NCBI RefSeq assembly: GCF_004342225.1
Contig: NZ_SMAR01000002.1
Coordinates: 1-64,000 of the forward strand
DNA length: 64,000 bases
Direction: 5' to 3'
Source: Martelella mediterranea
GTDB taxonomy: Bacteria; Pseudomonadota; Alphaproteobacteria; Rhizobiales; Rhizobiaceae
Part shown: positions 54,789 through 63,675 of the stretch, in pieces
How the letters are laid out: each line of letters begins with the position of its first letter
Position numbering within the stretch: the first letter of the stretch is position 1
Program-made: the position numbers and the translations under genes
Notes under the pieces: generated by a model
What the model was told of the DNA's origin: nothing
Seen by the model: the letters and a program-made list of their open reading frames with translations, nothing else
Database searches by the model: none

Positions 54789-56339
54789 CGCCTCGGCGAC
54801 AGCTGCAATCAGCGCGCTTTCGCTGGCCGCGGAATGAAACGACAAGCCGTAGGCATTTGCGAGTGATTTCATATCCGGAGGCGTCGGCCTGACGCCTTCA
54901 GGACTGATACCCGCATCCAGCATGTAGTTTTCGATTTCCTTGTAGCCGTGGTTATTCCAGACGAGGAAGACAGCATTGATGTTTTCATCAATAGCGGTTC
55001 CAAGCTCGGCCAGAGAAAACTGCAAACCGCCATCGCCAACGATTGCGATGACAGGCCGTGCCGGATCGCCAAGAGCTGCACCGATTGCGCCGGGCGGCAG
55101 ATAGCCCAGTGAACCGAAACCGGTGGCCGAATTGAACCATGTTGCGGGTGCTGATGCCTCAAAATACAAATTACCCGCATAGACAAGCTGCGTTGAATCA
55201 CCCACGAACCGGGCGCCTTGAACCGCATCACGCAAGCGGTGAAGCAGCGTCACTTCACGTCTGATCTTTTCCGGAAGGCTTTCCCATGCGTTTTTGCGCG
55301 CAGTGGCGGCCCTTTTTGCCCCGTCGCAATGTTTGTTTTCCGGCAGAAGTCCGCAAAGTGGACCAAGGGCTTTGGCAGCATCCTCAAGGATGGCCACATC
55401 CGCTGCCGGCCCGGCGGCAGCGATCTGATCCGTACTCAGATCGATACGAATCAACCGCTGCAAGTGTGGAAACCGTTGATCGACATACATGTCGTAATCG
55501 GTCATGCCGAATTCGGTGCCAATAGCGATCACGCAGTCACTTGCAGCGACCAGTTCTCTGACAGCAGCCAGGCTGGGGCTCGCCGGAACCTGAAGCGGAT
55601 GTCCGGCCATCAGTCCACGTCCGTTGGCGGTCAGCACGACCGGTGCATCGATCCTTTCGGCGAACCCACGCAAGACATCATCAGCACGCACCGCACCACC
55701 ACCGGCAAGAATAACCGGCGCAGATGCACTTGCGATCATTTCTGCAGCGCAACCGAACAATGCTGCATCCGAAGATGTCGAAGCCGTTGCTGCGATTGCT
55801 GGTGCAACGCTATCCACATGCTCGACCATTACGTCCGTCGGAACTTCCAGGTGAACAGGCCCCGGCCTGCCGGTGGAAAGCGCTTCAAAGCAGTCCGCCA
55901 GAGCCGCACTGAGGTCTTCAGCCCGCATCAGCGTCACGGATTTTTTGGCAAAAGTCCCAATCAGCGCACTTTGATCCGGAAGCTCATGCAGGCAGCCCTG
56001 CCCCTTGCCAAGCGTAGTGCGTGCATTGACCCCGGAAATCACCAGCATGGGAATGGAATCCTCACGCGCCTGCGCCATTGCGGTAATCGTGTTTGTCAGC
56101 CCCGGGCCAGTGATGACAAAACAAACGCCGGGCTTGCCGGTCACGCGTGCATAGCCATCGGCCATGAAGCCTGCGCCCTGTTCATGACGCGGGGTTACAT
56201 GCCGTATTCTCGAGGACGCCAGACCACGATAAAGCTCCGCCGTGTGCACACCGGGAATGCCGAAGACAATATCAACCCCATAAGCTTCAAGCAGATCGAC
56301 AAGCGCTTCTCCTACAGTCTTCATCCTTAGTGCACTCAT
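54747..56339 (-). CDS. ThDP-dependent 2-oxo acid decarboxylase, AruI-like
   Basis: A 530-residue enzyme of the acetolactate-synthase/pyruvate-decarboxylase superfamily with the three domains in order. Glu of FGIPGVHTAELYRGL-region HEQGAGFMADGYARV activates thiamine, and the ThDP-Mg motif is GDGGLQFSLAELGTAID with NNHGYKEIENYM. The N-terminal block FGIPGVHTAELYRGLASSRI and GCLHELPDQ resemble AruI, 5-guanidino-2-oxopentanoate decarboxylase of the arginine transaminase pathway, more than acetolactate synthase. No small regulatory subunit gene is nearby. It overlaps the transaminase gene by 4 bases, the pairing seen for aruH-aruI. Confidence 0.75.
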   Translation of the reverse strand: MSALRMKTVGEALVDLLEAYGVDIVFGIPGVHTAELYRGLASSRIRHVTPRHEQGAGFMADGYARVTGKPGVCFVITGPGLTNTITAMAQAREDSIPMLVISGVNARTTLGKGQGCLHELPDQSALIGTFAKKSVTLMRAEDLSAALADCFEALSTGRPGPVHLEVPTDVMVEHVDSVAPAIAATASTSSDAALFGCAAEMIASASAPVILAGGGAVRADDVLRGFAERIDAPVVLTANGRGLMAGHPLQVPASPSLAAVRELVAASDCVIAIGTEFGMTDYDMYVDQRFPHLQRLIRIDLSTDQIAAAGPAADVAILEDAAKALGPLCGLLPENKHCDGAKRAATARKNAWESLPEKIRREVTLLHRLRDAVQGARFVGDSTQLVYAGNLYFEASAPATWFNSATGFGSLGYLPPGAIGAALGDPARPVIAIVGDGGLQFSLAELGTAIDENINAVFLVWNNHGYKEIENYMLDAGISPEGVRPTPPDMKSLANAYGLSFHSAASESALIAAVAEASRGGAHLVEFVSR

Positions 56340-57532
56340 GCTGAAACCGCTTTCTTTGAAGCAGACAGATTATTGGCGAACCTTACAATCCGGCCCGCGG
56401 CCTCCTGAAGTGTTTCATCCGGAACGGTCAGCCCAAGCCGTATAAAGCCATCTGCTTCTTTGCCGAATGACGAACCGGGCATAACCGCAACATGTTCGTC
56501 TTCCAGCAGTTTCAAAGCGAAAGCCTCGCCGGAAAGCCCGGTGGCGCAAACATCGACAAACATAAACATACCGGCTTCAGGCATATGGAAGGTCAAAGCC
56601 GGCGCCTCGACAAATCGTTCGGCCAGATGTTTTGCGCGGCGTTTCAGCGCATTGCGCATCACTGTTGAGACACCACTGGGATTGCGGATCGCCTCGGCGG
56701 TTGCATCCGCGATAAAGGGCTGATTTCCAAACAGCATGCTTTCTGCGACAGGCACGAGCTTCTGACAGAATTCTTCCGGACCAACAGCCCAGCCACTGCG
56801 ATAACCGGGGGCAGCATGTGATTTCGAAATGGAAGAAACCGTAACCGCACGCTCAGCCAGATCGTCCCGGTCCAGCGGTGAAGCAAAGTCACCGCCGAAT
56901 ATCAGCTCCTCATAAACCTCATCGGCCACAAGCCAGAGGTCATATCTGCGGCAGACATCGCCAATCGCCGCGATATCTTCAGCGCTCAGCACTGCCCCGG
57001 TTGGATTATGCGGTGTGTTCAAAAGCAGAACGCGGGCATTCGGTGTGATGGCCTGTTCCAGAAGTTCGGCGCGCATGTGGAAACCGTCTTCAGGCTTCAA
57101 CGGCACAGGCACCATATCTGCACCGGTTGCACGGATGACAGCTTCATACGTCGCATAGAGCGGATCACCGACCAGCACCGCATCACCCGCTTCCACGAGC
57201 GTCAGCATCACCGCAAACAATGCGGTCTGGGTACCCGGAAAACAAACGATATTTTCATGTCTGATGTTCCGGCCCGTGCGCCGGGAATAGCGTTCGGACA
57301 AGGCTTGCAGGACCGACTTTTCGCCGCGCCCGCCGGAATAGCCGACCCGACCGGCAGCCAGCGATTGTGCGACAGTTTTCGCCAGAACCGGATCCGGGGC
57401 AACATCCGGCTCGCCGATGGTCAGTTCGAGAATGTCATGACCGGCATTTTTTAAGGCGCGCGCCTTCAGGTGAACGGCCCATTTATCAGAGCCCAAACCG
57501 GCCAGTCGTTTCGAAATTGTCGCATAGTGCAT
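56336..57532 (-). CDS. PLP-dependent aminotransferase, AruH-like
   Basis: A 398-residue class I/II (fold-type I) aminotransferase. PLP elements: Asn in NTPHNPTGA, DEVYEEL (Asp and Tyr), the Schiff-base Lys in SISKSHAAPGYRSGW, and the C-terminal Arg in FIRLGL. Segments such as YATYEAVIRATGADMVPVPL are close in style to AruH, arginine:pyruvate transaminase. Together with the next gene it would convert an arginine-like amino acid to the 2-oxo acid and then to an aldehyde. A general aspartate-type transaminase is the conservative alternative. Confidence 0.75.
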   Translation of the reverse strand: MHYATISKRLAGLGSDKWAVHLKARALKNAGHDILELTIGEPDVAPDPVLAKTVAQSLAAGRVGYSGGRGEKSVLQALSERYSRRTGRNIRHENIVCFPGTQTALFAVMLTLVEAGDAVLVGDPLYATYEAVIRATGADMVPVPLKPEDGFHMRAELLEQAITPNARVLLLNTPHNPTGAVLSAEDIAAIGDVCRRYDLWLVADEVYEELIFGGDFASPLDRDDLAERAVTVSSISKSHAAPGYRSGWAVGPEEFCQKLVPVAESMLFGNQPFIADATAEAIRNPSGVSTVMRNALKRRAKHLAERFVEAPALTFHMPEAGMFMFVDVCATGLSGEAFALKLLEDEHVAVMPGSSFGKEADGFIRLGLTVPDETLQEAAGRIVRFANNLSASKKAVSA

Positions 57533-57542
57533 GGTTCAATCC

Positions 57543-58169
57543 TCAGCTTTTCAGCCGCAGCCCTGTAATCGCCTCGACCGACTGGATGCCGGTTTCAAGC
57601 AATTCATCATTTTCAAACAGATCATCGGCAAGACAGCCCTCAAGCCAGAGCCCGTCAAGCGCGGCGTTGATCGCAATCGCCTGGCGCCGGACCTCTTTTA
57701 GATCCTCCGGACGGTTTTCCACCCTGAAAAGATCCGCCAGAAGATTTTCGATCAGATCCCGGAATTCGAGATATCCCTCACGGTGGATTGCGCCCATCGC
57801 CGGATCAATCCGGGCGATGGCGATAAAGGCGGCCCACAGCGAAAGCCGCCGTGCATCAACCATCGGTGGCGTCAGACAGGCAATGACGAGCAGCATGAGG
57901 CGTTCACGCGGCGTCTTTTCATGATCGGCTGTGGCTTCCGCCGTGATACCGGTCATCTCGCCCATCGTCTGGCGATACGCCGCCTGCAACAGCTGATCCT
58001 TGGTCTCGAAATAGTGGCGGATCAGCCCGCCACTCACGCCAGCCCGTTCCGCTACCTCACGCACCGTTGCATTCTGAATGCCGCCTTCGGCGATACAATC
58101 AAGCATCGCCGCAGTCAGATCGGCACGTCGTTCGGTATCGCTGGCGCGGCGGAAGGGCTTTCGGCTCAT
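57543..58169 (-). CDS. TetR-family regulator (BetI-like)
   Basis: A 208-residue repressor: HTH TVREVAERAGVSGGLIRHYF within the first 60 residues, then a helical ligand-binding domain with LSLWAAFIAIARIDPAM as in BetI-type proteins. It starts one base after the amidino-hydrolase stop and precedes the transaminase gene by 10 bases, so it is inside the operon it probably controls. The inverted repeat at 59083-59111 is the operator candidate. Confidence 0.88.
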   Translation of the reverse strand: MSRKPFRRASDTERRADLTAAMLDCIAEGGIQNATVREVAERAGVSGGLIRHYFETKDQLLQAAYRQTMGEMTGITAEATADHEKTPRERLMLLVIACLTPPMVDARRLSLWAAFIAIARIDPAMGAIHREGYLEFRDLIENLLADLFRVENRPEDLKEVRRQAIAINAALDGLWLEGCLADDLFENDELLETGIQSVEAITGLRLKS

Positions 58170-58170
58170 A

Positions 58171-59019
58171 TCAGCCCCGGTGGAAGGGACGCGTCAGGCA
58201 GGTCGGGCCACCTTCACAGGCAATACACAATGCATCAGCCTCAAACGTGTGAACCGTGCAGCCAGCCGCTTCCATCGCCGCTTTTGTCTTGTCAAAACCG
58301 GCAACGGCAATCACGTCAAAAGGCCTGGTTGGCAAAACGTTGAGGTTCAGGCCGTTCGACGCCATGAACTCATCTGTCGGCGCTTCAACGAGGGTATACC
58401 CTTTTTCTTTCAGAAGCTGATAGAATGGTGCGGGCAGAAGCGGCGCATAGACAAGCGCCAGCTTGTCCGCCAGCGGCGATATCACGCTCATCAGATGCAG
58501 GCAGGCTTCTTCACCCTGCCACAGCGGCAGATCGAAGCTCAAAACCTCGATGCCGTAAGGCGCAAGAATAGCGCGAACCTGCGCGATGCCTTCGGCATTG
58601 GAGCGCACGCCACGACCGATGCATAGCGTCTTTTCATCGACCCAGACGCAATCGCCGCCCTCAACCGTCCCATTGCCTTCAAGCCGGCCGAGAACCGGAA
58701 CACCTGCAGCTTCATAAAGTGCTGCATGGCCCTCAACCTCGCCCTTGCGAAGCGGCTTGCCCATGTTGAGAAGCACAGCACCATGTTCTGTGCAAAGCGA
58801 TGGATCATGGGTGAACATGGCATCTGCCAGTCCGTCGCCCTTATCCTCAAACCAGATAATCTCTGCGCCGGATGCTGCGACGAGATCGGCAAAGCGGTCA
58901 TACTGACTGATTGCGCGCTGCGCATTAAAGGTTTCGCCATAATGCCAGACCGCCGGGTCAGCCTGCAAAAGGCTAGCTCCGGGCTTGCGCATGATCACCC
59001 GCTTGATGGGCTGCGCCAT
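58171..59019 (-). CDS. Amidinotransferase-superfamily hydrolase (DDAH-like)
   Basis: A 282-residue pentein-fold enzyme acting on guanidino groups. Landmarks are MFTHDPSL (substrate-binding region), VEGGDCVWVDEKTLCIGRG, the catalytic His in CLHLMSVISPL and the nucleophile Cys in CEGGPTCLTRPF near the C-terminus. Dimethylarginine dimethylaminohydrolases and related deiminases share this set. I start it at 59019 (MAQPIKRVIM) because GGAG lies eight bases upstream; ATGs at 59040 and 59055 are alternatives. Position beside an arginine-type transporter and AruH/AruI-like enzymes supports a guanidino substrate. Confidence 0.78.
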   Translation of the reverse strand: MAQPIKRVIMRKPGASLLQADPAVWHYGETFNAQRAISQYDRFADLVAASGAEIIWFEDKGDGLADAMFTHDPSLCTEHGAVLLNMGKPLRKGEVEGHAALYEAAGVPVLGRLEGNGTVEGGDCVWVDEKTLCIGRGVRSNAEGIAQVRAILAPYGIEVLSFDLPLWQGEEACLHLMSVISPLADKLALVYAPLLPAPFYQLLKEKGYTLVEAPTDEFMASNGLNLNVLPTRPFDVIAVAGFDKTKAAMEAAGCTVHTFEADALCIACEGGPTCLTRPFHRG

Positions 59020-59082
59020 TGTTTGCGCTCCGAATGCCATCCTGTTCAACTCCATGATTGATCTGTGTATGGCGCGTAGTTA

Positions 59083-59111
59083 TACACTTGCATAATAACT
59101 CTGCAAGTGTA
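59083..59111. promoter_or_regulatory. Inverted-repeat operator in the divergent promoter
   Basis: TACACTTGCA (59083-59092) and TGCAAGTGTA (59102-59111) are exact inverse complements with a nine-base spacer, giving a 29-base dyad midway between the divergent DDAH-like and ABC-ATPase genes. The spacer holds AATAA, and AT-rich promoter elements flank it. Size and symmetry suit a TetR-type dimer. Confidence 0.7.
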
Positions 59112-59209
59112 GTAATGGCGCCACTGAACAATTTTTCATCGTCAGCCGTCAGTGCCCGAAATAAGAGCGCCACACCGGCTGGCCTACCGGAAACGGCAGA
59201 AGCGTATTT

Positions 59210-60007
59210 ATGAAGGCTGAGCAAAATGTGCGGGATGACAAGCCCGCAGAAGCAGTCGCAGTAGAAGATTTGCACAAGTCTTTCGGCGATCTGGAAGTTT
59301 TAAAAGGCGTGTCGCTGAGTGCCCGTCAGGGCAATGTGATTGCAATCATCGGCGGCAGCGGCTCCGGCAAGTCAACTTTGCTGCGCTGCATCAATATGCT
59401 GGAGTGGCCGACCCGCGGCACTGTGAAGGTTCACGGCGAGGAAATTGCCCTGAAAGCCGATGGCCGTGGCGGCCTCATGCCTGCAAACCGTAAGCAGATC
59501 CAGCGCATCCGCACCCGGCTCGCCATGGTTTTCCAGAATTTCAATCTCTGGCAGCACATGACGTTGATGCAGAACGTGATCGAAGTGCCGGTGCATGTTC
59601 TGGGCATTAAACGCGACGAAGCCATTGCAGAGGCTGAACGTCTTCTGAAACGCGTCGGCCTTTATGAAAAACGCGAAGCCTATCCATCCTTTCTGTCCGG
59701 TGGCCAGCAGCAGCGTGCGGCCATCGCCCGTGCGCTTGCGATCCAGCCTGAAGCAATGCTGTTTGACGAACCGACATCGGCACTGGACCCCGAGCTTGTC
59801 GGCGAAGTTCTGACAGTCATTCGCGACCTTGCAGAAGAAGGCCGGACCATGCTGCTGGTAACCCATGAGATGAATTTCGCCCGGGAAGTCGCCAGTGAAA
59901 TCGTGTTCCTGCATAATGGACGTGTGGAAGAACAAGGCGATCCGCAAATCGTATTCGACAACCCTGAATCTGAGCGTCTGAAAAAATTCATCAGCTCCGT
60001 TCAATGA
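59210..60007 (+). CDS. Polar amino acid ABC transporter ATPase (HisP/AotP type)
   Basis: A 265-residue ATPase: GGSGSGKSTLLRCINMLEWP (Walker A), LSGGQQQRAAIARALA (signature), AMLFDEPTSALDPELVGEVL (Walker B), and LVTHEMNFAREVASEIVFL. The HEMxFAR and DELVGEVL-type features define the polar-amino-acid subfamily. The insertion ALKADGRGGLMPANRKQ after the first strand is found in HisP/OccP-like proteins. It leads the rightward operon. Confidence 0.92.
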   Translation: MKAEQNVRDDKPAEAVAVEDLHKSFGDLEVLKGVSLSARQGNVIAIIGGSGSGKSTLLRCINMLEWPTRGTVKVHGEEIALKADGRGGLMPANRKQIQRIRTRLAMVFQNFNLWQHMTLMQNVIEVPVHVLGIKRDEAIAEAERLLKRVGLYEKREAYPSFLSGGQQQRAAIARALAIQPEAMLFDEPTSALDPELVGEVLTVIRDLAEEGRTMLLVTHEMNFAREVASEIVFLHNGRVEEQGDPQIVFDNPESERLKKFISSVQ

Positions 60008-60071
60008 CGACAAATGACCGCATCCCGGTCTTTGTTTAACCGCCCGGTGTTAAAAGAGGGAAACAAACGAG

Positions 60072-60857
60072 ATGAATAAACTGAAATCTGCAATGTTGAG
60101 TATGGCAGCCGCCGCCGCTCTGTTTGCCGGTGGCGCACAGGCCGCTGAAACGGTGAAAATGGGTGTTGCTGCCGAGCCCTATCCACCCTTCACGGTTCCT
60201 GATGCCCAGGGCAACTGGTCCGGCTGGGAAATCGATATCGCCCAGGCCGTTTGTGCTGCAGAAGACCTGGACTGTGTCATCACGCCGGTTGCATGGGACG
60301 GCATTATCCCGGCGCTGACTTCCGGCAAGATCGACATGATCGTTGCATCGCTTTCAATCACCGATGCCCGCGAGAAAATCATCGACTTTTCTGACAAGTA
60401 TTACACCAGCCCGACCGTGGTGATCGAGGCCAAGGGGGCAGGCATTGATGCTGTAACCAACGAGGCACTCGATGGCATGCTGCTGGGTGTTCAGGGCGCA
60501 TCGATCCACGAGAAATATGCCCGCAAGCACTTCCCGGACGCCACGATCAAGATTTATGCGACGCAGGACGAAGCCAACCAGGACCTTTATGCCGGTCGCC
60601 TTGATGCCGTTCAGGCCGATGGTCTGGCGCTTGATGACTTCCTGAAGTCCGAGGACGGCATCGCCTGCTGCGAACTGGTTGGAAACGTTGAGCCGGACCC
60701 GAGCGTGATCAGCGCTGATGTCGGTTTTGGCATCCGTCAGGACGATACTGCGCTGAAAGACAAGCTGAACGCCGGTATTGCCGCAATTCTCGAAAACGGC
60801 ACCTATGAAAAGATTTCGGACGAATATTTCGACTTCGACATCTATGGTGGCAACTGA
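60072..60857 (+). CDS. Amino acid-binding periplasmic protein (lysine/arginine/ornithine type)
   Basis: A 261-residue SBP_bac_3 protein. The signal peptide ends FAGGAQA after about 24 residues. Ligand-site blocks: MGVAAEPYPPFTVPDAQGNW, GWEIDIAQAVC (Asp for the alpha-amino group), SLSITDAREKIIDFSD (Arg) and YATQDEANQDLYAGRLDAVQ (Asp for the amino group). The pattern fits basic amino acids or opine-like arginine derivatives. Two Cys pairs (CAAEDLDC and ACCELVG) could form disulfides. A stem-loop follows the gene. Confidence 0.9.
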   Translation: MNKLKSAMLSMAAAAALFAGGAQAAETVKMGVAAEPYPPFTVPDAQGNWSGWEIDIAQAVCAAEDLDCVITPVAWDGIIPALTSGKIDMIVASLSITDAREKIIDFSDKYYTSPTVVIEAKGAGIDAVTNEALDGMLLGVQGASIHEKYARKHFPDATIKIYATQDEANQDLYAGRLDAVQADGLALDDFLKSEDGIACCELVGNVEPDPSVISADVGFGIRQDDTALKDKLNAGIAAILENGTYEKISDEYFDFDIYGGN

Positions 60858-60869
60858 TAGCTAGAACAC

Positions 60870-60899
60870 AAAGCCGGAGGCGGTCACGCTTCCGGCTTT
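60870..60899 (+). promoter_or_regulatory. Intercistronic stem-loop after the binding-protein gene
   Basis: AAAGCCGGA (60870-60878) pairs with TCCGGCTTT (60891-60899) over a 12-base loop, 12 bases past the stop. The permease gene starts 41 bases later, so it is likely a partial terminator or mRNA stabiliser. Confidence 0.65.
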
Positions 60900-60939
60900 C
60901 CCGTCTGACCGGCGGGCAATAAAGGATTTTCTGCCCAAA

Positions 60940-61653
60940 ATGATCAGCTGGGAACTACTCGCACTGTCTCCGCCCGGATGGGGCGGTGTTCTGCTCCGGG
61001 GTCTCTTGACCTCACTGGAAGTGGCGGCCGGTGGCTATATTGTCGGCCAGATCATCGGTGTCTTCGGTGCGGCCGGAAAGCTCTATGGCGGCCCGGTGAT
61101 CCGCGATCTCATGGAAATCTACACCACCGTCATTCGCGCTGTCCCGGAAATGGTGCTGATCGTTCTGCTGTATTACGCCGGAACGGACGCCTTGAATAAT
61201 ATTCTGGCCTCATTCGGACATGAGGCGATGGATATTTCCGGCATGGTCGCCGGTATCATGGTGATCGGACTGGTGCAGGGTGGTTATTCAACTGAGGTGC
61301 TGCGTGGCGCCATCAAGGCTATTCCGCCAGGCCAGATCGAAGCTGCGCGTGCCTACGGTATGGCTCCGGCCAAAATCATGCGCCGGATCACGCTGCCCGC
61401 CATGCTGCCCCATGCCATTCCCGGTCTCGCCAATCTCTGGCTGATCACGACAAAGGACACAGCCCTTCTGGCCGTTGTCGGTTTCACCGAGCTGACGCTT
61501 GCCACCCGGCAGGCCGCCGGTGTGACCAAAGATTACCTGCTGTTCTTCTCTGCCGCCGGTGTGCTCTATCTGATTGTGACGCTGATCTCGAATGTTATCA
61601 TCCATTTCATTGAAAAACGCGCCCGACGCGGCATGACGAGGCCGCAGTCATGA
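60940..61653 (+). CDS. Polar amino acid ABC permease (HisQ/AotQ type)
   Basis: A 237-residue permease with five predicted helices. Family marks: LLRGLLTSLEVAAGGYIVGQ, the RAVPEMVLIVLLYY block and the EAA loop GQIEAARAYGMAPAKIMRRI. It overlaps the second permease by 4 bases; the two form the channel. Confidence 0.9.
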   Translation: MISWELLALSPPGWGGVLLRGLLTSLEVAAGGYIVGQIIGVFGAAGKLYGGPVIRDLMEIYTTVIRAVPEMVLIVLLYYAGTDALNNILASFGHEAMDISGMVAGIMVIGLVQGGYSTEVLRGAIKAIPPGQIEAARAYGMAPAKIMRRITLPAMLPHAIPGLANLWLITTKDTALLAVVGFTELTLATRQAAGVTKDYLLFFSAAGVLYLIVTLISNVIIHFIEKRARRGMTRPQS

Positions 61654-62489
61654 CCGATCAGAACAACGAACACGCCGCAGACCTTCAGGATCTTGCAGCC
61701 CCACCGCCTCTGCCCGGCCTGCGGGCGCTCTTCAAGCCGCACCGGCTGGTCATGATGGCCGTGGCTGCCGCACTTGTGGTCTGGATGGCGATGACGATGC
61801 GCTGGGACTGGCTACCCGAATATGCGGGCGTGCTTCTCTCCGGGCTATGGGTCACCTTCCTGCTTCTGGTCGTTACCTTCACGCTGGGCTTCCTGCTGTC
61901 GATCCCGATCGGACTTGTTCAGGTGACAGGCCCGCGTTTTCTGGCATGGCCTGCCAAGGCGTTTTGTACCATCATTCGCGGCACGCCTCTGCTATTGCAG
62001 CTGTGGCTGCTTTACTACGGACTTGGTTCGCTGTTTCCCGGCATTCCGGATATCCGCCAGTCGTTTTTATGGCCTTATCTGCGGGTGGCCTGGCCCTATG
62101 GTGTTCTGGCGCTGACACTCTCATGCGCCGGTTATGAAGGCGAGGTCATGCGCGGGGCCTTTGCAGGCGTTCCCAAAGGCGAACTGGAGGCAGCGCGCGC
62201 CTATGGCATGAGCCGGTTCACGATCCTCAGACGCATATGGCTGCCGCGCGCCATCCACCGCGCACTGCCGACGCTCAATGGCGAAATGGTGATGCAGCTG
62301 AAGTCAACGCCATTGGTGGCGACAATAACTGTGGTTGATCTGTTTGCTGCGATTTCGCGCGTTCGTCAGGATACCTATCTCACTTATGAGCCACTTCTGT
62401 TTCTGGCATTTCTTTATCTCTGCCTGACAGGCATTCTGGTTGCCCTGTTCCGTTATTTCGAGCGCCGCCTCCCCACGCGCGGTGCATGA
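61650..62489 (+). CDS. Polar amino acid ABC permease (HisM/AotM type)
   Basis: A 279-residue permease: an N-terminal proline-rich tail of about 30 residues, then the first helix, a GLWVTFLLLVVTFTLGFLLS block, IIRGTPLLLQLWLLYYGLG and EAA loop GELEAARAYGMSRFTILRRI. The longer N-terminus is usual for HisM homologues. It ends 14 bases before the M20 hydrolase gene. Confidence 0.9.
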   Translation: MTDQNNEHAADLQDLAAPPPLPGLRALFKPHRLVMMAVAAALVVWMAMTMRWDWLPEYAGVLLSGLWVTFLLLVVTFTLGFLLSIPIGLVQVTGPRFLAWPAKAFCTIIRGTPLLLQLWLLYYGLGSLFPGIPDIRQSFLWPYLRVAWPYGVLALTLSCAGYEGEVMRGAFAGVPKGELEAARAYGMSRFTILRRIWLPRAIHRALPTLNGEMVMQLKSTPLVATITVVDLFAAISRVRQDTYLTYEPLLFLAFLYLCLTGILVALFRYFERRLPTRGA

Positions 62490-62503
62490 TATGAAAGCCT
62501 TTC

Positions 62504-63667
62504 ATGACTGAACTGAAGAACTTCGACGAAGAGCTCGTCGCCATCCGCCACGATCTGCACCAGCATCCGGAACTTGGGCTGGATGAATTGTGGACGTCAG
62601 ACTATGTCGCAAAGAAACTGAAAGCGATGGGCTATACTGTTCATCGCGGTCTGGCGAAAACAGGCATCGTCGCCCAGTTGACATGTGGCACCAGCAAACG
62701 GTCCATAGGAATTCGTGCCGATCTTGATGCTTTGCCGATCCACGAGGAAACCGGCAAGCCATATCAGAGCACAATCGAGGGCAAGATGCATGCCTGCGGC
62801 CATGACGGCCATACCGCGATGCTGCTGGGTGCGGCCAGAATGCTGGCTGAGCGAAAGAATTTCGACGGTACGCTGAACCTGATTTTCCAGCCGGCTGAAG
62901 AAAATTTCGGTGGTGCCAAAATCATGGTCGATGAGGGCCTTTTTGAGCGTTTCCCGTGCGATGCCGTCTTTGGCCTGCATAACGAACCAGTTCTGCCTTT
63001 TGGCGAATTCTGGTTCCGGGACGGGCCGATTATGGCCGCAGTCGATGAAGCAAAAATCATCGTGAAGGGTGCCGGGGGACATGGTGCGCACCCGGAAAGC
63101 TGCTCCGACCCGATGGTCACTGCCGCGAGCATTGTTCTGGCTTTGCAAACCATCGTATCACGCAATGTCAGCCCGCACGAGAAAGCCGTTGTCACCGTTG
63201 GCTCGATCCATGGCGGCTCCGCCAGCAACATCATTCCCGAGACGGCTGAAATCGTTGTCGGCATTCGTTCGTTCACGCCGGAAACCCGTGACCTGCTGGA
63301 GCAGCGCATCCGGGAGATTGCCGATTTTCAGGCCAGAAGCTTCGGCCAGACCGCCGAAGTTATCTACGAGCGCAGCTATGACCCGACAATCAACGACGTC
63401 GAACAGACAGCTTTTGTGCGCGAACTGGCGAAGCGTTTTGCCGGTGGGGACAAGGTGAAAGACCTCGAAAATCCATTCATGGGCAGCGAGGATTTTGCCT
63501 ATTTCCTCAATGAACGTCCCGGAACCTATTTCTTTTTGGGATCACGGCAATCAGAAGACGACAAGCCGCTCCATCATCCGCAATATGATTTCAACGATGC
63601 TCTTCTGCCCATCGGCGCGAGCTTCTGGACCGAGCTTGCCGAAACCTTTCTGCCCGCAAAAGTCTGA
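62504..63667 (+). CDS. M20-family amidohydrolase
   Basis: A 387-residue binuclear-metal hydrolase in the hippurate hydrolase/N-acyl amino acid amidohydrolase group. Motifs: RHDLHQHPELGLDE, IRADLDALPIHEETG, MHACGHDGHTAMLLGAARML, FQPAEENFGGAKIM and MGSEDFAYFLNERPG. It lies in the transporter operon and probably removes an acyl group from the imported amino acid. It resembles the M20 protein at 23839-25008 in motif order but is clearly a separate paralogue. Confidence 0.9.
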   Translation: MTELKNFDEELVAIRHDLHQHPELGLDELWTSDYVAKKLKAMGYTVHRGLAKTGIVAQLTCGTSKRSIGIRADLDALPIHEETGKPYQSTIEGKMHACGHDGHTAMLLGAARMLAERKNFDGTLNLIFQPAEENFGGAKIMVDEGLFERFPCDAVFGLHNEPVLPFGEFWFRDGPIMAAVDEAKIIVKGAGGHGAHPESCSDPMVTAASIVLALQTIVSRNVSPHEKAVVTVGSIHGGSASNIIPETAEIVVGIRSFTPETRDLLEQRIREIADFQARSFGQTAEVIYERSYDPTINDVEQTAFVRELAKRFAGGDKVKDLENPFMGSEDFAYFLNERPGTYFFLGSRQSEDDKPLHHPQYDFNDALLPIGASFWTELAETFLPAKV

Positions 63668-63675
63668 ATGAATAA

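Noticed and set aside
55218-56330. 370-codon open frame on the plus strand
   Set aside because: It is antisense to the ThDP-enzyme gene; composition is Arg/His/Cys-rich and no motif is present.
54747-56339. Branched-chain amino acid synthesis (ilvB)
   Set aside because: No regulatory subunit gene is adjacent; N-terminal motifs and the coupled transaminase fit an AruI-like decarboxylase better.
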